The position numbers were made by a program, and so were the translations under genes. Below are positions 16,964-25,850 of a stretch of DNA of 64,000 nucleotides, one piece after another. Where the stretch lies: the NCBI GenBank assembly GCA_020073445.1, contig JAIQFE010000002.1, positions 62,001-126,000 of the forward strand, given 5' to 3'. This DNA comes from Terriglobia bacterium. GTDB taxonomy: Bacteria > Acidobacteriota > Terriglobia > Bryobacterales > Bryobacteraceae. The stretch's first letter is position 1; every line of letters begins with the position of its first letter. The notes beneath the pieces are model-generated. The model was given only the letters and a program-made list of their open reading frames with translations. It searched no databases and had not been told where the DNA came from.

Positions 16964-19900
16964 TTACGCGACGGGCTGCGGCTCCGGCCGCACGCCCAGC
17001 TGCCGCAGGCAGCGGTCGATCCATTGCTTGGTCAGCTTTTCCTGGACGCCGTTCTGCGATAGCCGCGTGCGCAGATTGCCCCAGTCCACGCGATCCAGCT
17101 GCTGATCCTGATTGAAGCAGGAGAACACCACCGTCTCTTCTCCGGTCTTCGGATCTTTGTGAAGCTGGAGGCACTGCGCGCAGATCTCTTTCATCATGCA
17201 CTGCATGGGCGAATTGATGCTGCCGATGGCCTTGTGATCGGGTTTCAAGTAGGGGGCCAGCACGGTGTGGCGCGCCCGCGCGACCGCTCCCATCATTGCA
17301 TCCGAGCCTATGACAACGAGCCGGTCGACCGAGTGGAGGGAGATGTCGGACTCAGCTTCCTCGGCTGGTAGCGCATCCGCACCCGGCGCGAAATCGCCCC
17401 GGCCATATGCGAGAATCGCATCCACAATATTGCCGACGAACGCTTTATCCTGCACGCGATTCGGCGTGAATCCGGGAGCCTCGTCGCAGCACCAGATCAC
17501 GATGTCGGCGGCCTTCTCGATCTCCTCGACCTTGTAGCGGTCGACGATTTTCTTATACCCGGCGAAGTAGATGGTGCGCGATCCTTGCGCCCGCAGTTGC
17601 TGGCCGATCGAAAACAGCACCGCGTTGCCCAGGCCGCCGCCGATGAGTAGGGCCGTCTCATGGCTCGGCGTTTCCGTAGGAGTGCCGGTGGGACCCATCA
17701 GGATCAGAGGCTCACCCGGCTTGAGTAGCGCGCACAAATCGGACGATCCGCCCATTTCAAGCACGATGGTCGAAAGCAGCCCTTTTTCGCGGTCGACGGA
17801 CGCGCCGGTGAGAGCCAAGCCTTCCATGCCCAGCACGGTACCGTTCACGCTCGGGGCGAGCGATTCGTAATTCTGCAGGCGATAGAACTGTCCGGGCTCG
17901 AACGCGCGCGCCGCAGTCGGGGCTTGCGCGATCACTTCCACGATGTTTGGCGTCAGACGAATCACGTCCTTCACGATGGCGCGCAGTTCGTAGTTGAGTT
18001 TCTTGAGCAGATCAGCCGGTTGCGGCGCCGAAGGCAGCCTGCGGGCCAGCAAGCGCGAGACCACCGGATAACCCTGCTTAGCGCTGGCCATGGCCTTCAC
18101 CACATTGCCCGCGAAGGAAGGGTGCAGATCGCCGAAGAAGCTGATCCCGCGGCCGTCTTTGCGAATCGACATGAGCACGGCGGCCTGCGCCGGTTTCGCC
18201 ACGCGCTCCGGCTTCACCGGATGGCCGTCTTCACCGACTGCCTGGAACCATTTGCCGTCCAGGAAGACGTTCTGCTGGTCTTCGCGGCCAAGTACGGTGT
18301 TCGGCTGCGTGCCTGCGGCCACCAGAATCGACTTGGCGGGCATCCGCACCTGTTGGCCATCGGCGGCCTTCAGGTGAAGCGCGGCGGCGTGGCCGTATTG
18401 GTCGAGTTCGACCTCTTCGGGTGTCAGAGATTCCGCGAACCGGATGCCCTCTTCGAGCGCCAAAGCGACTTCTTCGTGATTTAGCGTATAGCTGGGCGCA
18501 TCGATCAGGCGGCGGCGGTAGGCGATGGTGACGCCGCCCCAGGTGTTGAGCAGTTGGGCCAGCCTGGGATTGCGGCCTTCGCGAGCCGCGAGCGCCCGCT
18601 CGGCGCGAATGGCGTAGGCGTGTTTGAGAAACTCGCCGGCGGTTTCGGTCTCTTCCGGAGTCCATCCCGCGCGCACTTCGCGCTCGCCTTTTTCGGCGAC
18701 CAGAGTCTCGTAGCGCTCCAGAAATTTCTCGACCTGCACGGTGTAATACGCAAGAGATTCCGTGGCCGTGTCGATCGCGGTCAGGCCGCCGCCGATCACC
18801 ACGATCGGCAGACGGAGCTGGAGATTCGCGACCGAGTTGGTCTTGGCCGCGCCGGTGAGCTGTAGCGCCATCAGGAAATCCGACGCCTGCCGCACGCCGC
18901 GAGCCAAGCCGTTCTTCATGGGGATCACGGTGGGACGTCCGGCGCCCGCGCACAACGCGACGTGATCGAAGCCCAGCTCGAAGGTGCTGTCGACGGTCAG
19001 CGTACCGCCGAAGCGCACCCCGCCAAACATGCTGAACTGCGCACGCCGCTCCAGCAGCAGCCGGATCAGCTTGAGGAAGTTCTTGTTCCAGCGGACGGTG
19101 ATACCGTACTCGGCCACGCCGCCGAACCCGGCCATCACGCGGTTGTCCAGCGACTCGTACAGCTCGTTCACATCGTGAATGGGACGGAACGGAACACGTT
19201 CGCCACGCACGCTGACTCCCGAAACATCCTGAGGCAGCGGTTCGATCTTCAAGCCGTCGATTCCGACCACTGTGTGGCCGTCATTCATCAAGTGATGCGA
19301 TAGAGTGAATCCGGCCGGTCCGAGCCCGACCACCAGCACCTTGTATCCGGAATCCGCACGGGGAATGGGACGCGCGAAGTTGAGCGGATTCCAGCGCGTC
19401 AGCAAGCTGTAGATCTCGAAGCCCCACGGCAGCTCCAGCACGTCTTTCAACGTGCGCGTTTCCACCTGGGGGATATCCACCGGATCCTGCTTCTGGAAGA
19501 TGCAGGACTTCATGCAGTCATTGCAGATGCGGTGACCGGTGCCCGCCGCCATGGGATTGTCGATGGTGACAATCGCCAGCGCGCCGACCGTGTTCCCCTC
19601 CTGCTTGACTAAATTCATCTCCGATATTTTTTCTTCGAGGGGGCAGCCGGCCAGAGTAATGCCGAACGCGCTCGCCTTGAAGGAGCCGTCCTTTTCCTTG
19701 AGGCCGGTGGAGCAACTATCCTTGCCCTGGTTGTGGCACTTGATGCAGTAGTTGGCCTGGTCGAGCGCCCCGTTCAGGTTCATGCCCGCATCGGTGAGCT
19801 TGAATCCTTCGCGATGCCGCCAGTGGTGCTCGGGAAGCGCCAGCGTCGCGACGCCGTTAGCTTGCAGAGTCTCCACCGGGATGAGATTCGTCATCTCCAG

Positions 19901-20485
19901 CTTGTGAGGAACGCGGAACAGCACTCCGCGATGATGCTTTTCGATCCCCGCCGGGCACAGCGCGGCCCACGCGGCGTATTGCGCGGCGACTTTCAGCTGC
20001 GACTCGTGTTCCTTTTCCGCGTCCAGCCACCGCGAGACGTGGTCCACGAAGCTCGCTTCGGTCAAAGGTTCGTTAAAGAGGGCTTCCAGTTCCGCGGCCA
20101 CGCCCAGGCCGTTGATCGCGCTGGCTTGCTCCTTGGTGACGCCGCTGATAGCCTTCTTCTGCACGAACCGGCGCTTCAACGCATAAATGGGCGCAAGGCT
20201 ATGGTGCTTGGCCTGGAGCGCACGCAAGTCGGCGGAGATGCCGAACAGCTCGCCGATGAAATCCTCGACATGCGGCGCCAATTCGACGATGAGATCGGAC
20301 TGCTGTTTGCGCGCCAGCGCGCTGGGATTCGATCGGGCATCCACCAGGCGCTGACCGAGCGACGGGTTGGTTGAGTGCAATTGCTCCAGAAACTTCTGAT
20401 CGAGACGAGCGAGCCCTTCCTGGCGGTAAAGGTCTTCAAACGAGAGCCCGAACCTGAGGTCGAGCCGATCTGAGTTGGTGTGCAT
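16964..20485 (-). CDS. Fused GltD-like / PyrK-like flavin iron-sulfur oxidoreductase (NfnAB-type)
   Basis: A 1173-residue cytosolic fusion. An alpha-helical N-terminal part (1-240) leads to cysteine clusters CIKCHNQGKDSC and CNDCMKSCIF for [4Fe-4S] centres. A GltD-type pyridine-nucleotide disulfide oxidoreductase follows, with dinucleotide folds VLVVGLGPAG and IVVIGGGLTAID. From about residue 850 there is an FAD/NAD ferredoxin-reductase unit like PyrK with FEPGQFYRLQ, LMGPTGTPTE and LLIGGGLGNAVL, ending in a CMMKEICAQC cluster. The order resembles the two subunits of NADH-dependent ferredoxin:NADP oxidoreductase in one chain. Electron partners are not known. Confidence 0.75.
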   Translation of the reverse strand: MHTNSDRLDLRFGLSFEDLYRQEGLARLDQKFLEQLHSTNPSLGQRLVDARSNPSALARKQQSDLIVELAPHVEDFIGELFGISADLRALQAKHHSLAPIYALKRRFVQKKAISGVTKEQASAINGLGVAAELEALFNEPLTEASFVDHVSRWLDAEKEHESQLKVAAQYAAWAALCPAGIEKHHRGVLFRVPHKLEMTNLIPVETLQANGVATLALPEHHWRHREGFKLTDAGMNLNGALDQANYCIKCHNQGKDSCSTGLKEKDGSFKASAFGITLAGCPLEEKISEMNLVKQEGNTVGALAIVTIDNPMAAGTGHRICNDCMKSCIFQKQDPVDIPQVETRTLKDVLELPWGFEIYSLLTRWNPLNFARPIPRADSGYKVLVVGLGPAGFTLSHHLMNDGHTVVGIDGLKIEPLPQDVSGVSVRGERVPFRPIHDVNELYESLDNRVMAGFGGVAEYGITVRWNKNFLKLIRLLLERRAQFSMFGGVRFGGTLTVDSTFELGFDHVALCAGAGRPTVIPMKNGLARGVRQASDFLMALQLTGAAKTNSVANLQLRLPIVVIGGGLTAIDTATESLAYYTVQVEKFLERYETLVAEKGEREVRAGWTPEETETAGEFLKHAYAIRAERALAAREGRNPRLAQLLNTWGGVTIAYRRRLIDAPSYTLNHEEVALALEEGIRFAESLTPEEVELDQYGHAAALHLKAADGQQVRMPAKSILVAAGTQPNTVLGREDQQNVFLDGKWFQAVGEDGHPVKPERVAKPAQAAVLMSIRKDGRGISFFGDLHPSFAGNVVKAMASAKQGYPVVSRLLARRLPSAPQPADLLKKLNYELRAIVKDVIRLTPNIVEVIAQAPTAARAFEPGQFYRLQNYESLAPSVNGTVLGMEGLALTGASVDREKGLLSTIVLEMGGSSDLCALLKPGEPLILMGPTGTPTETPSHETALLIGGGLGNAVLFSIGQQLRAQGSRTIYFAGYKKIVDRYKVEEIEKAADIVIWCCDEAPGFTPNRVQDKAFVGNIVDAILAYGRGDFAPGADALPAEEAESDISLHSVDRLVVIGSDAMMGAVARARHTVLAPYLKPDHKAIGSINSPMQCMMKEICAQCLQLHKDPKTGEETVVFSCFNQDQQLDRVDWGNLRTRLSQNGVQEKLTKQWIDRCLRQLGVRPEPQPVA

Positions 20486-20809
20486 CCTGTAGGGTCAGCC
20501 CGGCGAAAATCGTGAGCTGAAGTCTAACGAGCCGGAAAGAGAGCTTATGAGCCCATCATATCAACTGAGCTGCATCGCTACCGTGCAAACCGGCTCGCAA
20601 AAATATTTTCTTTTGGGAACAAACATTGGGGAGGTTACGTCCGTCTATATAACAAAGCAGCAGCCTCCGCGCGGTTTCCTTGCCCCCCAACACAAGCCTT
20701 CCGCGCGGGGGCCCCAAAAATCCTTTAAGACAAGTATACATGGCGTCCGGAAGCGGACAATCTGGACGCTGTTCGACACCGAACAGCATAAATCGACCGA
20801 TCAAGAGCT
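20486..20809. other. Intergenic region without a gene
   Basis: A 324-bp gap between the 3-prime end of the dehydrogenase gene and the 5-prime end of the large fused oxidoreductase, both read leftwards. It is more AT-rich than its surroundings and must hold the oxidoreductase promoter. Short open frames here (for example 20556-20804, minus) have no ribosome site or recognisable domain. I see no convincing riboswitch or RNA. Confidence 0.5.
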
Positions 20810-21760
20810 TTACTTCCCCGCCGCTACGGCATTCACCGCGTTGACGGCGACACCGCGCTGCAGATACTCCACCACCTGCTCGACGATGCGTACGCCTACG
20901 ATTTCCTGCGCTTCTCCCGTGGAGCCGCCGATATGCGGCGTCGCCAGCACGGTCTCCTGAGCCAAGAGGGGATCGCCGGCCGGAGGAGGCTCGGTCTCGA
21001 ACACGTCGATGGAGGCTCCCGCGACCTTGCCGGATTGGATCGCGCGGACCAGCGCCGCGTCGTCGATCAGTTCTCCGCGGGCGCAGTTGACGATCCGTAC
21101 GCCGGTCTTCATCTTGGCGAAGGCGGCGTCATTCAGCATCTTATTGGTCTCTTTAGTAATGCCGACGTGCAGCGTAATGTAGTCGCTTTGCGCGTACAGC
21201 TCGTCCAGGGTAACCAACGAAACGCCCAGGTCCGCCGCGATCTTCGGATTCACGAACGGGTCCCTGGCGACGATCTTCATTTCGAAGCCACGCGCGCGCT
21301 TCGCGACTTCCTGTCCGATGTAGCCCAGACCAAGAATCCCCAGCGTCTTGCCGCGCAGCTCGGATCCCATGAACTTCTTCTTTTCCCACTTGCCGGATTT
21401 GGTGGACTCAGTCGCCTGAGGGATCGACCTCGCCATGCACAGCATGAATCCCAGGGTGTGCTCGGCCACTGCCACGGCATTGCCGCCCGGAGTATTCATC
21501 ACCAGCACGTTCGCGGCGGTGGCGGCGGGAAGATCGACGTTGTCCACGCCTACGCCCGCGCGTCCGATTACTCTCAGCTTGGGCGCTTTCGCGAGTACGT
21601 CGGCGTTCACCTTCACGGCGCTGCGCACGAAGAGTGCATCCGCATCGCCCAGGTGCTGTGCGTATTCTTTCGGGTTGGAAATGACGACGTCCCAACCGGG
21701 CTGCGCCTTCAATAACTCGACTCCCGCAGCGGCAAGCGGCTCGGCAACTAGTATCTTCAC
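20810..21760 (-). CDS. serA: Short-form D-3-phosphoglycerate dehydrogenase-like protein
   Basis: A 316-residue NAD-dependent D-isomer 2-hydroxyacid dehydrogenase. It has the nucleotide fold LGILGLGYIGQEVAKRA, the RGELIDD arginine region, DVFETEPPP, and the catalytic histidine in ATPHIGGST. It stops after GVAVNAVNAVAAGK, the point where long SerA proteins run on into the intervening and ACT domains, so serine feedback through ACT is absent. It overlaps the upstream aminotransferase gene by 4 bp. The pair could supply serine or interconvert hydroxypyruvate and related acids. Confidence 0.82.
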   Translation of the reverse strand: MKILVAEPLAAAGVELLKAQPGWDVVISNPKEYAQHLGDADALFVRSAVKVNADVLAKAPKLRVIGRAGVGVDNVDLPAATAANVLVMNTPGGNAVAVAEHTLGFMLCMARSIPQATESTKSGKWEKKKFMGSELRGKTLGILGLGYIGQEVAKRARGFEMKIVARDPFVNPKIAADLGVSLVTLDELYAQSDYITLHVGITKETNKMLNDAAFAKMKTGVRIVNCARGELIDDAALVRAIQSGKVAGASIDVFETEPPPAGDPLLAQETVLATPHIGGSTGEAQEIVGVRIVEQVVEYLQRGVAVNAVNAVAAGK

Positions 21761-22932
21761 GCGTTAACCGTTTCTTTCTTGGCAATAGCCCGCTCGGCGT
21801 ACAGCCGCTGTACCGCGGCGACACCTTTCCCAAATTCCACCGGCACGCCATTCGCGTGCAGGATGAGCTCCAGCTCCGCCACCATCGCGAACAGATCGGG
21901 GTAATCGAAGTAACCCAGGTGCGCGATGCGGAAGATTTGTCCCTTCATGGATCCCTGGCCGTTGGCGATGATCGAGCCGAAACGGCTCTTGAATTCCTTG
22001 ACGATGACGCCCGAATCCATCCCCTTCGGCGCTTTGACCGAAGTCACGGAAGCCCCCGGGCTATCGGGCGCAAACAGTTCCAGGCCCAGCGCGCCGCACG
22101 CGACGCGCGTCGCATACGCTAGCTGTTGCGCGTTATCCACCAACTTGGCCATGGTGAGCTGCTTGATGTACTTCAAGGCTTCCGCCAGCGCCAGCATCAG
22201 TGCTGTATTCGGCGTCCAGGCCGATTCGCCTCCCGCAGCCATCTTGCGCTCTTTCTTGAGGCTGAAATAATAGCGCGGCAGCTTGGCCGTATCCATGAAT
22301 GCCCAGGCCTTCGGACTGATCGCCATGAACGCGAGCCCCGGCGGGATCATGAACGCTTTCTGCGATCCGCCGATGCAGATATCGATTCCCCAGCCGTCGA
22401 TATCGAGCGGCATGGTGCCGATACCGGTGATCGCGTCCACCACGAAAATCGCGCCGGTCTTTTTGACTGCCTCGCCCATGGCGCGAACGTCGTGCGCCAC
22501 GCCCGTGGAGGTTTCCGATGCCTGCACGAACACGCCCTTGGTATCAGGATTCGCGGCCAGGGCTTGTTCCACCGCCTCTGGCGAGACGGCCTGCCCGTAA
22601 GGGGCCTCCAGCACCACCGCATTCAAGCCGTACGCCTTGGCGATCTCCACCCAGCGTTCGCCGAATTTTCCAGCGGTGCACACAATCACGCGATCGCCGG
22701 GCGAAAAACAATTCGACACCGACGCATCCATGGCGCCGGTCCCCGAAGCCACCAGCACCAGCACATCGTGCGAGGTGCCCAGCACTTCCTTGAGGTCGGT
22801 TAAAACCCGCGTGTACAGATCGCGAAAATCCTGAGTGCGATGATGCAGATCGGCGTCCATCATCGCGTGCAGGGCCTTGGGATAAAGAGGGGTCGGCCCT
22901 GGAGTTAACAAGCGTTGCTTTTTGATGTGCAT
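21757..22932 (-). CDS. Class V aminotransferase (serine-glyoxylate / alanine-glyoxylate type)
   Basis: A 391-residue PLP enzyme of fold type I. It shows LTPGPTPLYPKAL, ASGTGAMDASVSN, VDAITGIGTMPLDIDGWGID and the PLP lysine at about 192 in GGSQKAFM. This is the group of alanine- or serine-glyoxylate aminotransferases; in some bacteria such proteins act as phosphoserine aminotransferase. The ATGA overlap with the dehydrogenase gene supports a joint serine or glyoxylate role. Substrate is not decided by sequence alone. Confidence 0.83.
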   Translation of the reverse strand: MHIKKQRLLTPGPTPLYPKALHAMMDADLHHRTQDFRDLYTRVLTDLKEVLGTSHDVLVLVASGTGAMDASVSNCFSPGDRVIVCTAGKFGERWVEIAKAYGLNAVVLEAPYGQAVSPEAVEQALAANPDTKGVFVQASETSTGVAHDVRAMGEAVKKTGAIFVVDAITGIGTMPLDIDGWGIDICIGGSQKAFMIPPGLAFMAISPKAWAFMDTAKLPRYYFSLKKERKMAAGGESAWTPNTALMLALAEALKYIKQLTMAKLVDNAQQLAYATRVACGALGLELFAPDSPGASVTSVKAPKGMDSGVIVKEFKSRFGSIIANGQGSMKGQIFRIAHLGYFDYPDLFAMVAELELILHANGVPVEFGKGVAAVQRLYAERAIAKKETVNA

Positions 22933-23002
22933 GGGAGGGGTTGGACTACTTTTTCAGGATAGCATCGCGTAGACTGGGGGAAACTATGGCGTTGAGGATC
23001 TT

Positions 23003-23449
23003 ATGGCATTAATCGATCAGGTTTCGAAAGATATGGTGGCCGCGATGAAGGGTCACGAAGCCACTCGTCTGGACGCGCTGCGCATGCTCAAGACGGCGCT
23101 CATGAAATACAAAGTGGACATCATGAAGGATCTGGATGAGCAGAGCGAGCTGCAAATCCTGAACATGCTGGTAAAACAGCGCCGCGAGTCGGCCGACATG
23201 TTCCGCAAGGGTAATCGTCCCGAGCTCGCCGAGAAAGAAGAAGCCGAGCTGAAGCTGATCGAATCCTACATGCCGTCCGCGCCGACGGAAGCGGAGATCG
23301 ATGCCGCCATCGCCGCTGCGCTGGCCGAAACCCCGAACGCATCGATCAAACAGATGGGTGTGGTGATGAAGGCCGCACAGGCCAAGCTCGTCGGGAAGCG
23401 CGTCGACGGCAAGGCACTCAGTGATCGCGTACGTTCGAAACTGAGTTAG
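23003..23449 (+). CDS. yqeY: GatB/YqeY domain protein
   Basis: A 148-residue soluble protein matching the YqeY family along its whole length: LDALRMLKTALMKYKVD, LKLIESYMPSAPTEAEID, IKQMGVVMKAAQAKLVGKRVDGKALSDRVRSKL. The C-terminal domain is the one shared with the tRNA-binding tail of GatB, so a tRNA-related role is usually assumed but not shown. GAGGAT lies before the ATG. A small membrane protein gene follows after 6 bp. Confidence 0.9.
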   Translation: MALIDQVSKDMVAAMKGHEATRLDALRMLKTALMKYKVDIMKDLDEQSELQILNMLVKQRRESADMFRKGNRPELAEKEEAELKLIESYMPSAPTEAEIDAAIAAALAETPNASIKQMGVVMKAAQAKLVGKRVDGKALSDRVRSKLS

Positions 23450-23455
23450 ACCGCC

Positions 23456-24109
23456 GTGCGCTCCATCACGCCAGCGCAGGCGGCCTTGTTCGCCGCGCTG
23501 GCGATGGTGCTGCTGACGGGCTTCTCTCTGGTCGACAACGCCGCGCTTCTTAATGACGCGCCTGGGTTGGTGCTTTTGGGCAACGCCGTTCCGAACGCCG
23601 TCTGGGCTGGGTTCTTTTTCGCTGTGTACAAGTGTGTGTACCGGAGTCCTACTTCGGTGCGCAACGTCGCCTGGATCACCCTCGTGTTCGCGGTAATTCT
23701 GGAAGCCGCCGTGGTTTGTATCCGCTATCAGCATTCCGTGAGCTATTGGACGCCGTTGGGCAATGCGCTCAGCCTGTCTGGCTGGCTGCTTCGGCTAGGA
23801 TGGACGGTGTTTCTCATTTCCTTCGCGCTGGCCCCGGAACATGTGGCCGATTCACGCACGCGCAAGATCGCACTGGTGCTGGCAATTGTCTCGGCTCCTT
23901 CCGCTTTGAGCGCCGCGTTTGATGCGTGGAACAGCTGGATCGGCTTCCTCTTCGATGACATTCCGAAGCAGGCGTTTTGGCGCGTGCTGATTACACCTGT
24001 AATACGGACCGTCTATTGGGTGTCGCAAATTCTTTTTCTGTGGTCTGTCTGGGGAAATCCCGAGGCGCGAAAATCCGTTGAGGAGCCGTCCGCGCGCTTC
24101 GCACCCTAA
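23456..24109 (+). CDS. Integral membrane protein of unknown function
   Basis: A 217-residue hydrophobic protein with about six membrane segments (for example AALFAALAMVLLTGF, VAWITLVFAVILEAAVV, WLLRLGWTVFLISFAL). It starts with GTG only 6 bp after the yqeY stop, so it probably shares its transcript. No family is recognised and no catalytic motif is visible. Confidence 0.6.
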   Translation: MRSITPAQAALFAALAMVLLTGFSLVDNAALLNDAPGLVLLGNAVPNAVWAGFFFAVYKCVYRSPTSVRNVAWITLVFAVILEAAVVCIRYQHSVSYWTPLGNALSLSGWLLRLGWTVFLISFALAPEHVADSRTRKIALVLAIVSAPSALSAAFDAWNSWIGFLFDDIPKQAFWRVLITPVIRTVYWVSQILFLWSVWGNPEARKSVEEPSARFAP

Positions 24110-24134
24110 GAATCGCCGTCGCCTGAAAACCCCC

Positions 24135-24164
24135 TTGACTCGCGAAGTGACCGTGGTGTTAAAT
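24135..24164 (+). promoter_or_regulatory. Candidate sigma-70 promoter for the DHp protein and trp genes
   Basis: TTGACT at 24135-24140, an 18-base spacer and TTAAAT at 24159-24164, ending 22 bp before the ATG at 24187. It is the only strong promoter-like element I see ahead of the trp-tyr run. Confidence 0.5.
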
Positions 24165-24186
24165 TGAAGACCACAAGATTTCTCTC

Positions 24187-24477
24187 ATGGGTTCCCTTGC
24201 CGCTGAGCAAACCAATGTACGGCGAACAGATGTACGCAATGACGCGACGGGTGGGCTTCTAGGAACACTGGCTCATGAATTGCGCCAGCCGCTCTCGAAC
24301 ATCGAGGCGATCGCATACTATCTGAGCATGATCCTGCCTCCGGGTGATGCGAAGATTCAGGCCCAACTCGCACGCATCCGGGAGTTGGTGGAACAGTCCA
24401 ACTCGATTCTTTCAACCGCCTTGGAGTTGCCGCCGGCTCCTGCCTCCGGGCCGCAGCCAGTGGCGCCAGGGGCGTGA
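24187..24477 (+). CDS. Stand-alone histidine-kinase phosphoacceptor (DHp) domain protein
   Basis: A 96-residue soluble protein that is essentially one HisKA helical hairpin. GGLLGTLAHELRQPLSNIEAIA carries the phosphoacceptor His at about 30, followed by a second helix LARIRELVEQSNSIL and a Pro-rich tail. There is no ATP-binding domain in the frame or in the next gene. It could be a phosphotransfer or inhibitory partner for a kinase, or a remnant of a longer one. It is 36 bp ahead of trpC and preceded by a promoter-like sequence. The ribosome site is weak. Confidence 0.6.
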   Translation: MGSLAAEQTNVRRTDVRNDATGGLLGTLAHELRQPLSNIEAIAYYLSMILPPGDAKIQAQLARIRELVEQSNSILSTALELPPAPASGPQPVAPGA

Positions 24478-24513
24478 TGTTACCATGAGGGTTTCCCCTC
24501 GCGGTAACTTCAA

Positions 24514-25296
24514 ATGGTGCGTGAAGTCCCCGATATCTTAGCCCGCATTGTCGAACATAAGCGCTCCGCGCTTGTGCACGATCGCGCTCGCCGCGGCGAA
24601 TTGGAACGCCGCGCGGCAGCTCGTACGGACTATCGGGATTTTCGCGCAGCCCTGACCGCCGACTCGCCCGCGATCATTGGGGAAATCAAGAAAGCGTCGC
24701 CCAGCAAGGGCGTGCTGGCGGACCAGTTCAATCCCGTCTCGATCGCGAGAATGTACTCAAGCGGGGGCGCCGCCGCCCTGAGCGTGCTGACTGACCGCCA
24801 GTTTTTCCAAGGCGGGCTCGGCGACCTGGAAGCCGCGCGTGCGGCGGTGACTTTGCCCGTACTGCGCAAGGACTTCACGCTCGACGAGTTTCATGTGATC
24901 GAAGCCGCCGCGCATGGAGCCGACGCGATCCTGCTGATCGCCGCGCTGCTCGAAGAAAAGGAAATGCGCCGGCTGCGCGAACTGGCCGCCGAGTTCCGGA
25001 TGGCGTCGCTGGTGGAAGTGCACGCCGCTGCCGAGCTTGAACCGGCGCTCGGTTCGGGAGCCGAGATCGTCGGCGTCAACAATCGCAATCTGCACACGTT
25101 TGAGGTTACGCTCGAAACATCGCTGCAGCTAGCCGAAAGAATTCCCGCGAACGTGGTGAAAGTCAGTGAAAGCGGGATTCATGCGCGCGCCGACGTCGCG
25201 CGGTTGACCGCGGCGGGCTTTCAGGCTTTCCTGGTCGGCGAACACCTGATGAAGTCGGCCGATCCGGCCGCGTCGCTCCGGGAGTTGCGTTCGTGA
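24514..25296 (+). CDS. trpC: Indole-3-glycerol phosphate synthase
   Basis: A 260-residue TIM-barrel enzyme converting carboxyphenylamino-deoxyribulose phosphate to indole-3-glycerol phosphate in tryptophan synthesis. Family motifs are present in order: PAIIGEIKKASPSKGVL, YSSGGAAALSVLTD, PVLRKDFTLDEF, IVGVNNRNLHTFEV, KVSESGIHARADV and FLVGEHLMKS. First visible gene of the overlapping trp run; its stop overlaps the trpF start. The trpE, trpG and trpD genes are not in the window. Confidence 0.95.
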   Translation: MVREVPDILARIVEHKRSALVHDRARRGELERRAAARTDYRDFRAALTADSPAIIGEIKKASPSKGVLADQFNPVSIARMYSSGGAAALSVLTDRQFFQGGLGDLEAARAAVTLPVLRKDFTLDEFHVIEAAAHGADAILLIAALLEEKEMRRLRELAAEFRMASLVEVHAAAELEPALGSGAEIVGVNNRNLHTFEVTLETSLQLAERIPANVVKVSESGIHARADVARLTAAGFQAFLVGEHLMKSADPAASLRELRS

Positions 25297-25850
25297 TGGT
25301 CAAGGTCTGCGGAATCACGCGACGCGAGGATGCGGAGGCAGCGGTTGCGGCCGGTGCATCGGCCATCGGTTTCATCTTTTATCCCAAGAGTCCGCGTTAT
25401 GTCACTCCTGAAAAAGCCGCCCAACTTGGACGTGGCTTGGAGGTGTGGAAAGTGGGTGTGTTCGTCGATGAATCCCCTGCATCGGTCGAGGCTGTGATGC
25501 GCGCCGCTCATCTGGATGTCGCCCAAATCTACGGCGGCGAATTGCCGAATGTCCCGCGCATCTGGCGAGCCATTCGGGTGGGGCCGACCTCCAGGTCGGC
25601 CAACGAACACGTCGAAGCGATCCTCCTTGATGGGCCCGCAAACGGTATCACGTTCGACTGGAAACAGGCTCACGGACTTTCGGGGAAACTAATTCTCGCT
25701 GGCGGACTCAACGCTTCCAACGTCGCCGAGGCGATTCGCGTCGCGCAGCCCTGGGGCGTCGATGCGAGCTCGGGACTGGAATCGGCGCCCGGCATCAAGG
25801 ATCACGAAAAAGTGCGGCAATTCGTAAAGGCAGCCCTGCAAGCAGCATGA
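25296..25850 (+). CDS. trpF: Phosphoribosylanthranilate isomerase
   Basis: A 184-residue TIM-barrel isomerase of tryptophan synthesis. It begins [13 protein letters not shown] with the catalytic Cys, then [27 protein letters not shown], and closes with [16 protein letters not shown] and [19 protein letters not shown]. The ATG at 25296 overlaps the trpC stop (TGATG). Between residues about 96 and 103 the reading frame contains a perfect hairpin repeat that encodes GPTSRSA; see the separate repeat entry. The frame stays open, so the enzyme is probably functional. Confidence 0.93.
   Translation: MVKVCGITRREDAEAAVAAGASAIGFIFYPKSPRYVTPEKAAQLGRGLEVWKVGVFVDESPASVEAVMRAAHLDVAQIYGGELPNVPRIWRAIRVGPTSRSANEHVEAILLDGPANGITFDWKQAHGLSGKLILAGGLNASNVAEAIRVAQPWGVDASSGLESAPGIKDHEKVRQFVKAALQAA
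25582..25601. repeat. Palindromic element inside trpF
   Basis: GGCCGACCT CC AGGTCGGCC, a 9-bp perfect stem with a 2-base loop, lies in frame within trpF. Its form matches the intergenic palindromes at 10810 and 52077, suggesting an in-frame insertion of a repeat unit rather than chance. Confidence 0.6.

Noticed and set aside
20556-20804. An 82-codon frame in the gap upstream of the fused oxidoreductase
   Set aside because: No ribosome site, no signal or domain, and it spans the expected promoter region.
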